From NCBI RefSeq assembly GCF_009733815.1, contig NZ_WNXY01000005.1, positions 1 through 64,000 on the forward strand: a DNA stretch of 64,000 nucleotides, given 5' to 3'. Below the pieces are notes generated by a model, which saw only the letters and a program-made list of their open reading frames with translations, was not told the DNA's origin and searched no databases. Shown here piece after piece: positions 24,417 through 33,120 of the stretch. Each line of letters starts with the position of its first letter. Within the stretch, counting starts at the first letter, position 1. The stretch comes from Pseudactinotalea suaedae. GTDB lineage: Bacteria > Actinomycetota > Actinomycetes > Actinomycetales > Beutenbergiaceae. The translations under genes were made by a program, and so were the position numbers.

Positions 24417-24422
24417 GCCGGC

Positions 24423-25160
24423 GTGGCCGACCGCATCGCGATCATCTCCGACGTCCACGGCAACCTGACCGCGCTGGAGGCCGTGCTCGCCGACATCGCC
24501 GACCGTGGCATCGAACGGATCCTCAATCTCGGCGACGTGGCAGGCAAGGGCCCGAGGGGGTCGGCCGCCGTCGACCGGTGCCGGGAGGTCTGCGAGGTGA
24601 CGGTGCGCGGGAACTGGGACGAGTTCCTGCCCGCGATCGCCGACGATCGCGGACCCGATCTGGTGTGGTGGCGCGACGAGCTCCGGCAGGACCAGCGCGA
24701 CTGGCTGGTCTCGCTGCCGCTGAGCCACGACCTGCTGGTCAGCGGGCGGCGGGTGCGGCTCTTCCACGCCTCCGCCCAGAGCCCGCACGTGCGGGTGCAC
24801 GTCCGACACACCGACGACGAGTTCGACGGGATGTTCCTCGCGACTGAGATGACCGGCGCCGGACCCGGCCCCGATGTGGTGCTCTACGGCGACATCCACG
24901 CCGCCTACGCCCAGACCCGGGAGGGTCGCACCCTGGTGAACGTCGGCTCGGTGGGCAACCCGTTGGACGAGCCGACACCCAGCTACGGGGTGCTCGAGGG
25001 TGTGATCGACGGCGTGGACCCGGCACCGTTCGGGATCTCCTTCGTCCGCGTCCCCTACGACGTCGACGCCGAGGTCGCGGTGGCGCACGAGCGGGGGATG
25101 CCGACCGCCGACGTGTGGGAGGTCGAGCTCCGCACGGCCCGCTACCGCGGCCGGCAGTAG
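24423..25160 (+). CDS. Metallophosphoesterase family protein
   Basis: 245 residues. Two-metal phosphoesterase fold: SDVHGNL (9-15), LGDVAGKGP (about 38-46), the GNxD-type block as GNWDE, LFHAS, and the C-terminal YGDIHAAY and NVGSVGNP blocks. This subgroup (YfcE/MJ0936-like) includes phosphodiesterases of unknown physiological substrate. The Trp in GNWD replaces the more usual His or Cys, which also occurs in other members. The stop lies 1 bp from that of the convergent nucleotidyltransferase gene. Confidence 0.85.
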   Translation: MADRIAIISDVHGNLTALEAVLADIADRGIERILNLGDVAGKGPRGSAAVDRCREVCEVTVRGNWDEFLPAIADDRGPDLVWWRDELRQDQRDWLVSLPLSHDLLVSGRRVRLFHASAQSPHVRVHVRHTDDEFDGMFLATEMTGAGPGPDVVLYGDIHAAYAQTREGRTLVNVGSVGNPLDEPTPSYGVLEGVIDGVDPAPFGISFVRVPYDVDAEVAVAHERGMPTADVWEVELRTARYRGRQ

Positions 25161-25161
25161 G

Positions 25162-25917
25162 TCAGGACTGCTCGCGGCTCTCGCCGCTGACGGCGCGCAC
25201 GAACGTCTCGACCTCCGCGAACCGGCCCGGGTCGGCCTCCGTGCCGCCGTGGTACCACCACTCCGACGCCCAGGCGATCAGGTCGGCCCACTCCGGCAGC
25301 CGCGCCAGCCCCCAGGAGCCGGCCTGCCGCTTCGACACCTGGTCACCGACCTCGAGCAGGTGGAGCGCCCGGCACAGCGTGAGCACCGCGTACGCCTGCG
25401 CTCCGGGGCGTCCGCGGGCGTCCTGGACCCACTCCGGCCAGCTCGCGACGTGCTCCCGGACCACGGGGAACAGCACCGCCGCGGGGACGCGCGGGAGCAA
25501 CGAGGCCAGGGCCGGGCCGTGCAGCGTCTGGCCGTCCTCACGTGCCGAGACGATGTTGATCAGATAGTGCCGCGTCCCTTCGAACAGGTGCAGCGGCTCA
25601 CCCGGGCTGATCCGCATCATCGGGCCCGGCCGCTCGGTGAGGGTGCGGAGCGTCGTCAGCGAGAGGTAGTCCACCTCGATCCTGTCGGCCCAGCCGGGGT
25701 GCTCGACGGCGACGCCGGCGTGCAGCGGACGCACCAGCTCCAGGCTGGCTGGGTCCGGGTGCCGGTGCAGCACCGCGAGCAGGTCGAGGTCGCTCCGGGC
25801 CGGCTCGAAGTCGCCGGCCACGTACGAACCGTGCACGTACAGCCCCACCAGCTGGTTGCCCAGCGTGGTGACGATCGCCTCGGAGAGCTCGTGCAGCAGC
25901 AGGTCCGGTGGGGTCAC
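25162..25917 (-). CDS. Nucleotidyltransferase, aminoglycoside adenylyltransferase-like (AadA/DUF4111)
   Basis: 251 residues. The nucleotidyltransferase active site is visible: GSYVAGDFEPARSDLDLL (30-47), with Gly30-Ser31 and the metal ligands Asp43 and Asp45. The C-terminal helical half matches the DUF4111 domain of AadA-type streptomycin/spectinomycin adenylyltransferases, including the conserved acid-rich REHVASWPEWVQDARG segment. Many chromosomal relatives have no proven resistance role, so drug modification is possible but not shown. A -10 box TAGGTT lies 6 nt before the GTG. Confidence 0.8.
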   Translation of the reverse strand: MTPPDLLLHELSEAIVTTLGNQLVGLYVHGSYVAGDFEPARSDLDLLAVLHRHPDPASLELVRPLHAGVAVEHPGWADRIEVDYLSLTTLRTLTERPGPMMRISPGEPLHLFEGTRHYLINIVSAREDGQTLHGPALASLLPRVPAAVLFPVVREHVASWPEWVQDARGRPGAQAYAVLTLCRALHLLEVGDQVSKRQAGSWGLARLPEWADLIAWASEWWYHGGTEADPGRFAEVETFVRAVSGESREQS

Positions 25918-25923
25918 GCCCCC

Positions 25924-25929
25924 AACCTA
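25924..25929 (-). promoter_or_regulatory. -10 box of the nucleotidyltransferase gene (leaderless)
   Basis: TAGGTT on the minus strand, 6 nt before the GTG at 25917. Confidence 0.5.
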
Positions 25930-26000
25930 GGCAGATCGTGCCGGCGGCGCGGCTCGTTCGAGACCCTGCGCGGACGCGCCGCTGGGTGGGAAGGTGAGAC

Positions 26001-26357
26001 ATGGCCAGGTACGAGGTGAATCCGGACGCGGTCGAGCTCATCCGATCGAAGATCGCGGCCCGCCAGTACGTGCTCGACAGCGACTGGGGCGGCTCCCAGC
26101 CCGACGCGGAGGCGGAGAACGCGTTCCTGGAGCGCCACGGCTGGGACGCGTACGCCGCCTGGCACCTCGGCCTCACCGTGGGCGCCAACGACGGCACCAA
26201 GGCCAGGTACGCGTTCGTGGTCGGCGACTTCCGGCGGGTGCACCGATCAGGGCTGATCGCGTGCGTCTACCGCGCGTCGGAGTGGCGGCACAAGGCCGTG
26301 GAGCGCGCCGCCCACGACCTCCTGCAGGACCTCGACGAGCGCGCCGGCATCAGCTGA
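26001..26357 (+). CDS. Conserved small soluble protein, unknown function
   Basis: 118 residues, soluble, rich in Ala, Arg and aromatic residues, with the stretch YAAWHLGLTVGANDGTKARY (about 51-70) and a C-terminal helix. It looks like a conserved actinobacterial protein but I cannot name a family or function. The ATG has a GGAAGGTGAG ribosome site. Its stop lies in the left arm of a perfect 11-bp inverted repeat. Confidence 0.75.
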   Translation: MARYEVNPDAVELIRSKIAARQYVLDSDWGGSQPDAEAENAFLERHGWDAYAAWHLGLTVGANDGTKARYAFVVGDFRRVHRSGLIACVYRASEWRHKAVERAAHDLLQDLDERAGIS

Positions 26358-26375
26358 GCCGGAACCGGCTCAGCT
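26352..26375. terminator. Bidirectional hairpin between convergent genes
   Basis: AGCTGAGCCGG and CCGGCTCAGCT form a perfect 11-bp inverted repeat separated by AA. It lies between the ends of two convergent genes. No T tract. Confidence 0.55.
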
Positions 26376-26386
26376 CGCCCGACAGG

Positions 26387-26647
26387 TCACACGACCGGCG
26401 GCGGGTCCTGGCGGTCGGTGGTGCGCTGCTCGGTGATCCGCGAGCCGTCCGAGGCGGTGGTCGTGGCCGTCGTGGTGGACCTGCGCCGGGCGTTGGCCTG
26501 GATCGCCGTGATCAGCACGATGACGGCGCCGGCACCGGCCAGGATCCACCCGACGAGGGTGAGGTCGACCGCCTCGATGCGGTCCTGGACCGCCAGGGCG
26601 AGAATCAAGCCGGCGGCGATGAGGAAAACGCCGAGTCCGTATCCCAT
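26387..26647 (-). CDS. DUF6458-like small membrane protein
   Basis: 86 residues. Two hydrophobic helices (about 4-20 and 28-47) with an acidic loop between them (VQDRIEAVDLT) and a Thr/Arg-rich cytoplasmic tail. This layout matches the small actinobacterial DUF6458 family, function unknown. The ATG has an AAGGAG ribosome site. Confidence 0.7.
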   Translation of the reverse strand: MGYGLGVFLIAAGLILALAVQDRIEAVDLTLVGWILAGAGAVIVLITAIQANARRRSTTTATTTASDGSRITEQRTTDRQDPPPVV

Positions 26648-26759
26648 GTCTGCTGCTCCTTGTCGGGGCGACGGCCGTGTCGGCCACGCGGCGAGCCTAG
26701 GGGAACCGCGCGACCGCCGGGCGCCGAACGCGCCGGACCGGCCTGGCGCGGACTGACCG

Positions 26760-26765
26760 TAGGCT
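26760..26765 (+). promoter_or_regulatory. -10 box of menC-menD (leaderless)
   Basis: TAGGCT lies 7 nt before the GTG at 26773. Confidence 0.5.
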
Positions 26766-26772
26766 GACGTGC

Positions 26773-27732
26773 GTGTCCTCCCTGCCGCGTGCGTTCGTGT
26801 GGTCGACGCCGATGCGCTCCCGGTTCCGCGGGCTGCAGCAGCGTGATGGCGTGCTCGTGCGCGGCGCTGCGGGATGGGGCGAGTTCTCGCCGTTCTGGGA
26901 CTACTCCGACGCCGAGGCGAGCCGCTGGTGGGCGGCGGCCCGGGAGGCGGCCGACGAGGGCTTCCCGGCGCCGGTGCGCGACCGGGTCCCGGTCAACGTC
27001 ACCGTGCCCGCGGTCGGTCCCGACCGCGCCGCCGCGATCGTCCGGAGCTCCGGCGGCTGCACCACCGCCAAGGTGAAGGTCGCCGAGCCGGGCCAGTCGC
27101 TCGCCGAGGAGCAGGCCAGGCTCGAGGCCGTGCGCGAGGCGCTCGGACCGACCGGCAAGATCCGCGTCGACGCCAACGGCGCGTGGGACGTCGAGACCGC
27201 GCTCAGCCACCTCCGCCAGCTCGACCACGCCGCCGGTGGGCTGGAGTACGCCGAGCAGCCGTGTGCCGCGGTCGAGGAGCTGGCTGCGGTGCGGCGAGGC
27301 CTCGACGTCCCGATCGCTGCCGACGAGTCGATCCGCCGCGCCGAGGACCCGATGGCGGTGGTCCGCGCCGAGGCGGCGGACATCGTGGTGCTCAAGGTCC
27401 AGCCGCTCGGGGGCGTGCGGGCGGCCCTGCGCGTCGCCGAGGAGACCGGGCTCCCGGTCGTGGTGTCCTCAGCCCTCGAGAGCTCGGTGGGCATCGCCGC
27501 CGGGGTGGCGCTCGCCGCCGCCCTCCCCGAGCTGCCCTACGCGTGCGGGCTCGCGACCGTGCAGCTCGTCGAGCGCGACGTCACCGACGACCCGCTGCTG
27601 CCGGTCGACGGGCACCTCCCTGTGCGCGCCGTGACACCGAGCAGCTCGGCGCTCGCGGCCGTGGCCGCCGATGCCGACACCAGGCGCCGGTGGCATCGCC
27701 GCATCGAGGCCGTGAGCGGAGGCTGGTCGTGA
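26773..27732 (+). CDS. menC: o-Succinylbenzoate synthase
   Basis: 319 residues. Enolase-superfamily enzyme that dehydrates SHCHC to o-succinylbenzoate. Catalytic Lys pair KVKV (Lys100, Lys102), metal ligands Asp133 (VDANG), Glu161 (EQP) and Asp184 (AADES), and the second catalytic Lys208 (VLKVQPLGG) are all in place. The GTG start is fixed by a -10 box 7 nt upstream. It overlaps menD by 4 bp (GTGA). Confidence 0.95.
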   Translation: MSSLPRAFVWSTPMRSRFRGLQQRDGVLVRGAAGWGEFSPFWDYSDAEASRWWAAAREAADEGFPAPVRDRVPVNVTVPAVGPDRAAAIVRSSGGCTTAKVKVAEPGQSLAEEQARLEAVREALGPTGKIRVDANGAWDVETALSHLRQLDHAAGGLEYAEQPCAAVEELAAVRRGLDVPIAADESIRRAEDPMAVVRAEAADIVVLKVQPLGGVRAALRVAEETGLPVVVSSALESSVGIAAGVALAAALPELPYACGLATVQLVERDVTDDPLLPVDGHLPVRAVTPSSSALAAVAADADTRRRWHRRIEAVSGGWS

Positions 27733-29309
27733 GCGAGCACGCCGCCGCGCTCGCGGCCCGCGAGGTCGTCTCGGCGTTGGTCAGCCACGCGGTCCAGGAC
27801 GTGGTCCTCGCCCCCGGCTCGCGCAGCGCCCCGCTCGCCTACGCGCTCGCGGCCGCCGAGCAGGGCGGCTGGCTACGCGTCCACGTCCGGATCGACGAGC
27901 GGGTGGCCGGGTTCGTCGCGCTCGGCATCGCCCGCGCCAACCGCCCCGCAGCCGTGGTCACCACCTCCGGCACCGCTGTCGCCAACCTGCATCCCGCGGT
28001 CCTGGAGGCGCACCACGCGCGACTGCCCCTGATCGTCGTGTCCGCCGACCGCCCGCACGAGCTGCGGGGCGTCGGTGCCAACCAGACCACGGACCAGCCC
28101 GGCATCTTCGGGGCGGCGGCGCGCTCCGCCGTCGAGATCCCCGCCTTCGACGGCACCCCGCGCGGCGTGCGCGCGATCGTCGGCAGGGCGGTCGCGGCGG
28201 CCACGGGGGTCCGCTCGGGCCACCCGGGACCCGTCCAGGTCAACGTGGCCTTCCGCGACCCGCTGACGCCCGCCGAGGCGTGGCAGCCGGGGGCGCCGCC
28301 GGAGCCGCGCCCGCGGCTGTCTGCACGCGCCCCGGCGGATGATCCTGTCGAGCTCGCCGGGCGTGCGCGCACCGTGGTCGTGGCCGGTGACGGCGCCGGC
28401 CCGGAGATCGCGCACCTCGCCGAGGCGGGCGGGTGGCCGCTGCTCGCCGAGCCCACCTCCGGTGCTCGGCAGGGTTCGACGGCGGTCCCCGGGTATCGGG
28501 GCGTGCTCGCCACCCTGGGGGCCGAGGTCGAGCGGGTCGTGGTCGCCGGCCGCCCGACCCTCAGCAGGCCGGTCTCGCAGCTTCTGGCACGCGAGGACGT
28601 CGAGGTGATCGTGCTCGAGCCCGGGCCGGACTGGGTGGACGTCGCGGGGACGGCGAGCACGATCGCCACACGGGCGGTGGTGACCGAGCCGAGCACCGAC
28701 CCGACGTGGTTGTCCCGGTGGCGGGAGGCGGGCGCAGCCGCGCAGGCCGAGGCGCTCGCGTCGGCGACGCTCACGGGCCCGCAGGTCCTGCATGCCGTGC
28801 TCGGGCCGGACCGGCGAGGTCCGGTCGTGCTGGGCTCCTCGCTCACGATCCGGCACGCGGATCTGGCGGCCGGCGTCGGGGCGGGCTTCACGCCGGCGCG
28901 TGTGGTCGCCAACCGCGGGCTCGCCGGGATTGACGGCACGATCTCGACCGCCACCGGGTTCGCGCTCGCGACCGGCGAGCCGGTGCGGGTCGTCGTCGGG
29001 GACCTCACGTTCCTCCACGACGTCGGCGGCCTCGCCCACGGTGGCCACGAGCCGGAGGTCGATCTCCAGGTGATCGTCCTCGACGACGCCGGCGGCGGCA
29101 TCTTCGGCACCCTCGAGCACGGCAGGCCGGAGCACGCGGACGTGTATCCGCGCTACTTCGGCACCGCCCAGCAGATCGACATCGGCGCGCTCGCGGCGGG
29201 TCTCGGAGCGACCCACCATCTCGTGCGCACGACGCCGGAGCTCAGCCGGGTGCTCGACGTCCCCGTGAGGGGTCGCTCCGTCGTCGAGATCTCGCTCGCA
29301 CGGGATTGA
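27729..29309 (+). CDS. menD: SEPHCHC synthase MenD
   Basis: 526 residues. A thiamine diphosphate enzyme that joins isochorismate with 2-oxoglutarate. The N-terminal PP-binding module has APGSRSAPLAYAL (about 28-40), the ThDP Glu in VVTTSGTAVANLHPAV, and RPHELRGVGANQTTDQ (about 106-121). The C-terminal domain carries the metal-binding GDLTFLHDVGGL (about 424-435) with NNGGGIF replaced by DDAGGGIF. Translationally coupled to menC. The exopolysaccharide island begins 160 bp downstream. Confidence 0.95.
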   Translation: MSEHAAALAAREVVSALVSHAVQDVVLAPGSRSAPLAYALAAAEQGGWLRVHVRIDERVAGFVALGIARANRPAAVVTTSGTAVANLHPAVLEAHHARLPLIVVSADRPHELRGVGANQTTDQPGIFGAAARSAVEIPAFDGTPRGVRAIVGRAVAAATGVRSGHPGPVQVNVAFRDPLTPAEAWQPGAPPEPRPRLSARAPADDPVELAGRARTVVVAGDGAGPEIAHLAEAGGWPLLAEPTSGARQGSTAVPGYRGVLATLGAEVERVVVAGRPTLSRPVSQLLAREDVEVIVLEPGPDWVDVAGTASTIATRAVVTEPSTDPTWLSRWREAGAAAQAEALASATLTGPQVLHAVLGPDRRGPVVLGSSLTIRHADLAAGVGAGFTPARVVANRGLAGIDGTISTATGFALATGEPVRVVVGDLTFLHDVGGLAHGGHEPEVDLQVIVLDDAGGGIFGTLEHGRPEHADVYPRYFGTAQQIDIGALAAGLGATHHLVRTTPELSRVLDVPVRGRSVVEISLARD

Positions 29310-29471
29310 CCAGGACACGGGCAACCGCACGTTCGTCCGCGCACACGGGGTGCCACTGTGACAAGATGCTGGTGACTTCAACAATAAAGATCTCCACAAC
29401 TATCTGATGCGTGCGCGCTGTCTCTGTGTTCGGTGAGGGTGCTGGTCAGTGAGCGTGGAGGGGGGTTTCGC

Positions 29472-31361
29472 TTGCAGAGGGTCACCGAGTGGTACCTCGC
29501 GGCGCTGCGTCGCCTTCACGCGCGCGGGGGCTTTGCGCGGTCAGCACCGCAGGCGGCCGTCGATCTCGTTGTCTGGCTGCTCGCGGTACCGCTGGCGGTC
29601 TGGCTCCGCTTCGATTTCGCAGTTCCCGCGTCGAGTGCTGCCGGAGTGGTGCTCGTGGTGCTCGCAGTGCTGGTCCTGCAGGTCGTCTTCGGCTTCTCGT
29701 TCTCGCTGTACCGGGGACGGTACAGCTATGGCAGCTTTGACGAGGTCATCGGGTTGACGCGCAGCGTTGCTGCCACCGCGATCGCTGTGGGTGTGCCGTT
29801 GCTCTTCCTCGGCCCGACCCTGAGCGTGCCACGCAGCACGATGATGATCGCCACGCCGCTCGCGTTCGTGTCGATGGCCGCCAGTCGTTACCTCAAGCGG
29901 CTGGCGTTCGAGCGGGGTCAGCGACCGGCGGACGATGCGGCGCCCACACTGGTGTACGGCGCCGGTCGCGTGGGGTCCCAGCTCGTCCGCAGCATGCGGA
30001 CCGATCCCGGTGCGAGGTTTCGTGCGGTCGGGATCATCGACGACGCGCCAACGCTGCACGGTGCCGTCCGCCACGGCGTGCGGGTGCTGGGATCGTTGAA
30101 CGATCTTGAGTTCGCGGTGGCGCTGACCGGGGCGACCCGTCTCGTGGTGGCGATCGCACGCGCCGAGGCGTGGCTGCTGCGTCTGGTCAACGACCGGGCG
30201 ACGGCGTGCGGAATGCAGGTGCTGGTGATGCCGCCCTTCTCGGAGGTGCTCGAGGGCCGGTCAGGCATCACGGATCTGCGCTCCATCAGTATCGAGGATC
30301 TCGTCGGCAGGAACCCGGTCGAGACCGACGTCGCCTCGATCGCGGGATACCTGCGGGGCCGCCGTGTGCTGGTCACCGGGGCCGGTGGATCCATCGGTGC
30401 CGAGCTGTGCCGCCAGGTGGAGCGGTGGGCACCGAGCGAGCTGATCATGCTCGATCGTGACGAGAGCGCGTTGCAGCATGTGCAGCTGATCGTGCATGGG
30501 CACGGACTCCTCAGCACCCCGGATGTGGTGCTGGCAGACATCCGCGACGCCGAGGTGATCCGCTCGCTGTTCCTGGAGCGTCGGCCCGACGTGGTGTTCC
30601 ACGCCGCGGCGCTGAAGCACCTCCCGATGCTGGAGCAATATCCGGCGGAGGCCTGGAAGACCAACGTGCTGGGTTCGTTGAACGTGCTGCGTGCCGCGGA
30701 GGCGGCGGGAGTGGAGACGTTTGTGAACATCTCCACCGACAAGGCCGCGAACCCGACGAGTGTGCTGGGGCACTCGAAGCGGGTGGCGGAGCGGTTGACG
30801 GCGAGCTTCGCGGAGTCGACCGGCCGTAGGTATCTGTCCGTGCGGTTCGGCAACGTGCTGGGCAGCCGCGGCTCGATGGTGCCGACCTTCGCCGCTCTGA
30901 TCGAAGCGGGGGGGCCGCTCACGGTCACGCATCCGGACATCACTCGGTACTTCATGTCGATCCCTGAGGCCTGCCAGCTCGTGGTGCAGGCTGGCGCGAT
31001 CGGCGATCCGAGCGAGGTGCTGATCTTGGATATGGGCGAACCGGTTCGGATCCTCGACATCGCGAAGAGGATGATCGCGATGTCGGGCAAGGAGATCCAG
31101 ATCGTGTTCACGGGACTGCGCCCGCACGAGAAGCTGCACGAGGAGCTCATGAGCGTCGGCGAGGCTGCACAGGCGCGCGTGCATCCGAAGATCTCGCACG
31201 CCACCGTGCCGCCGCTGCCGCCCGCCGCGCTGGATCGGCAGTGGTGGGATGACCACTGGCGCCGCGAGCACACTTCGGATGCCTCCCGCCGGCGCAGCGA
31301 TACGGGCGAGGCGACCGCCCCGATCGGGCCCCTCTTCGTGGCCAAGGCACCGGCCCGATGA
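29472..31361 (+). CDS. NDP-sugar 4,6-dehydratase, PglF/WbpM/CapD-like
   Basis: 629 residues. The N-terminal 120 residues form about four membrane helices. A first nucleotide-fold (VYGAGRVGS) precedes the SDR domain with VTGAGGSIGAELC. In Campylobacter, PglF makes the 4-keto sugar for bacillosamine. In this family, the catalytic residue four before the Lys is usually Met; here the segment reads NPTSVLGHSKR, with Leu at that position. I take TTG 29472 as the start because GGAGGGGGG lies upstream; GTG 29433 would add 13 residues but has no ribosome site. The stop overlaps the next start (ATGA). Confidence 0.88.
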   Translation: MQRVTEWYLAALRRLHARGGFARSAPQAAVDLVVWLLAVPLAVWLRFDFAVPASSAAGVVLVVLAVLVLQVVFGFSFSLYRGRYSYGSFDEVIGLTRSVAATAIAVGVPLLFLGPTLSVPRSTMMIATPLAFVSMAASRYLKRLAFERGQRPADDAAPTLVYGAGRVGSQLVRSMRTDPGARFRAVGIIDDAPTLHGAVRHGVRVLGSLNDLEFAVALTGATRLVVAIARAEAWLLRLVNDRATACGMQVLVMPPFSEVLEGRSGITDLRSISIEDLVGRNPVETDVASIAGYLRGRRVLVTGAGGSIGAELCRQVERWAPSELIMLDRDESALQHVQLIVHGHGLLSTPDVVLADIRDAEVIRSLFLERRPDVVFHAAALKHLPMLEQYPAEAWKTNVLGSLNVLRAAEAAGVETFVNISTDKAANPTSVLGHSKRVAERLTASFAESTGRRYLSVRFGNVLGSRGSMVPTFAALIEAGGPLTVTHPDITRYFMSIPEACQLVVQAGAIGDPSEVLILDMGEPVRILDIAKRMIAMSGKEIQIVFTGLRPHEKLHEELMSVGEAAQARVHPKISHATVPPLPPAALDRQWWDDHWRREHTSDASRRRSDTGEATAPIGPLFVAKAPAR

Positions 31362-32494
31362 GTAGCCGGATCTTTCTGTCGGCTCCGGACGTGGGGCAGG
31401 TAGAGCAAGAGGCCGTGCTGGCCGCCATGCAGTCGGGCTGGATCGCCCCGCTCGGGCCCGATGTGGATGCCTTCGAGGCCGAGATGGCAGCTCGAGTGGG
31501 CGTGGCGCACGGAGTCGCACTCTCCTCCGGCACGGCCGCGTTGCATCTGGGCCTGCTGGCGCTGGGTGTCGGCGTGGGTGACCTCGTGCTGACATCGACG
31601 ATGACCTTCGCCGCCACGGCGAACGCCATCACCTATACCGGAGCGCAACCGGTCTTTGTGGACAGCGACCCGACCACCGGCAACATCGATGTGGTGCTGC
31701 TCGAAGAGGCCCTGGCGAACCTGGCCGCAGCTGGCACACCAGCAAGAGCGATCGTGCCTGTGGACCTGCTCGGCAAGGCGGTGGATTACACAGTGATCGA
31801 GGAGCTGGCTGCCCGGCACGAGGTGCCGGTACTGGCTGACGCGGCAGAATCGCTTGGTGCGACGCACCGGGGCCGCGCTGCAGGCTCGTTCGGCGCAGCC
31901 TCGATCGTGTCCTTCAACGGCAACAAGATCATGACCACCTCCGGCGGCGGCATGCTGTTGACGGACGACCGCGCGATCGCGGACCGGGTGCGCTACCTCT
32001 CCACCCAGGCGCGGCAGCCCGTGGTCCATTACGAGCACACCGAGGTGGGATTCAACTACCGGCTGTCGAACCTGCTGGCTGCGCTCGGGCGGGCGCAGCT
32101 GCGTCGACTGGACGACATGATCAGTCGGCGTCGTGACCATCGGGAGCGGTACCGAGCGTTGTTCGCCCAGGTCCCAGGAGTCACCCTTCTCGGGGGGCAC
32201 GAGGACGTCGAGGACAACTGCTGGTTGACAGCCGTGTTGATCGATCCTGACATCGCCGGCTTCTCGGCCGCAGATTTGCGGCACGCTCTCGACGGGGACA
32301 ACATCGAGTCCCGGCCACTGTGGAAGCCGATGCATCGACAACCGGCATTTGACGGGACGCGGCGGTTTATCACAGGCGCCAGCGATCAGCTCTTCCGTAT
32401 TGGCGTGGTTCTGCCAAGTGGCTCCGTTCTCGACGACAGCGAGACCAACCGTGTCGTAGCGCAGATAGAGGAGTTCACGGGGTCCCAGAGGTGA
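31358..32494 (+). CDS. DegT/DnrJ-type sugar aminotransferase, PglE-like
   Basis: 378 residues. A PLP enzyme that aminates a 4-keto nucleotide sugar. The start region SSGTAALHLGL (about 56-66), the Asp in LADAAESLG (about 149-157), and the PLP Lys190 in SFNGNKIMTTSGGG identify the family. It sits between a PglF-like dehydratase and PglC/PglD-like genes, so the likely product is the 4-amino sugar of the bacillosamine pathway. Overlaps both neighbours by 4 bp. Confidence 0.92.
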   Translation: MSSRIFLSAPDVGQVEQEAVLAAMQSGWIAPLGPDVDAFEAEMAARVGVAHGVALSSGTAALHLGLLALGVGVGDLVLTSTMTFAATANAITYTGAQPVFVDSDPTTGNIDVVLLEEALANLAAAGTPARAIVPVDLLGKAVDYTVIEELAARHEVPVLADAAESLGATHRGRAAGSFGAASIVSFNGNKIMTTSGGGMLLTDDRAIADRVRYLSTQARQPVVHYEHTEVGFNYRLSNLLAALGRAQLRRLDDMISRRRDHRERYRALFAQVPGVTLLGGHEDVEDNCWLTAVLIDPDIAGFSAADLRHALDGDNIESRPLWKPMHRQPAFDGTRRFITGASDQLFRIGVVLPSGSVLDDSETNRVVAQIEEFTGSQR

Positions 32495-33120
32495 GTAATC
32501 ACTCGTCCGCCAGGCGATACGACGTGGTCAAACGGATCCTGGATGTCGCAGCTGCGGGTTCGGGACTGGTCCTCCTGTCGCCCGTACTCATGGGTGTCGC
32601 GATCGCGGTCCGCCTGAAACTGGGTCGACCCGTGTTGTTCCGTCAGCTACGGCCCGGCAAGGACTGCACGCCCTTCACGCTCCTGAAGTTCCGCAGCATG
32701 CATGGCGTGAATCATGTCAAGGGGCTCGTGTCTGATGCTCAGCGCCTGACGCCTTTCGGCAGGGCATTGCGAGCCGCCAGCCTCGACGAGTTGCCGACTC
32801 TATGGAACGTGCTCTGTGGCGACATGAGCATGGTGGGCCCCAGGCCGTTACTCATGGAGTACGTAGAGCGGTACACGCCCGAGCAGGCCCGGCGGCACGA
32901 GGTGCGACCAGGCATCACAGGGCTTGCGCAGGTTTCCGGCCGCAACCGTCTTCCCTGGCAGGAACGCCTCATCCTCGACGCTCGCTACGTCAGTGAGCGG
33001 TCGCTCCTCCTGGATGCGTGGATCATCTTCAAGACTGTCGGCGTCGTCATCAGACGCGAGGGCTCGTCCGAGCCTGGCCACGTCACCTCAAGCATCTTCA
33101 ACGGGAACACCACGACATGA
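32491..33120 (+). CDS. Undecaprenyl-phosphate sugar phosphotransferase, PglC-like
   Basis: 209 residues, the short monotopic phosphoglycosyl transferase form. It moves a phosphosugar onto undecaprenyl phosphate, starting the repeat unit on the inner membrane face. One re-entrant helix (about 16-38), then VLFRQLRPGKDCTPF and LKFRSM, the catalytic Asp-Glu in SLDELPTLWNVL (about 95-106), and VGPRPLL. The short size matches PglC rather than WcaJ or WbaP, which have extra helices. GTG start overlaps the upstream stop. Confidence 0.92.
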   Translation: MSNHSSARRYDVVKRILDVAAAGSGLVLLSPVLMGVAIAVRLKLGRPVLFRQLRPGKDCTPFTLLKFRSMHGVNHVKGLVSDAQRLTPFGRALRAASLDELPTLWNVLCGDMSMVGPRPLLMEYVERYTPEQARRHEVRPGITGLAQVSGRNRLPWQERLILDARYVSERSLLLDAWIIFKTVGVVIRREGSSEPGHVTSSIFNGNTTT

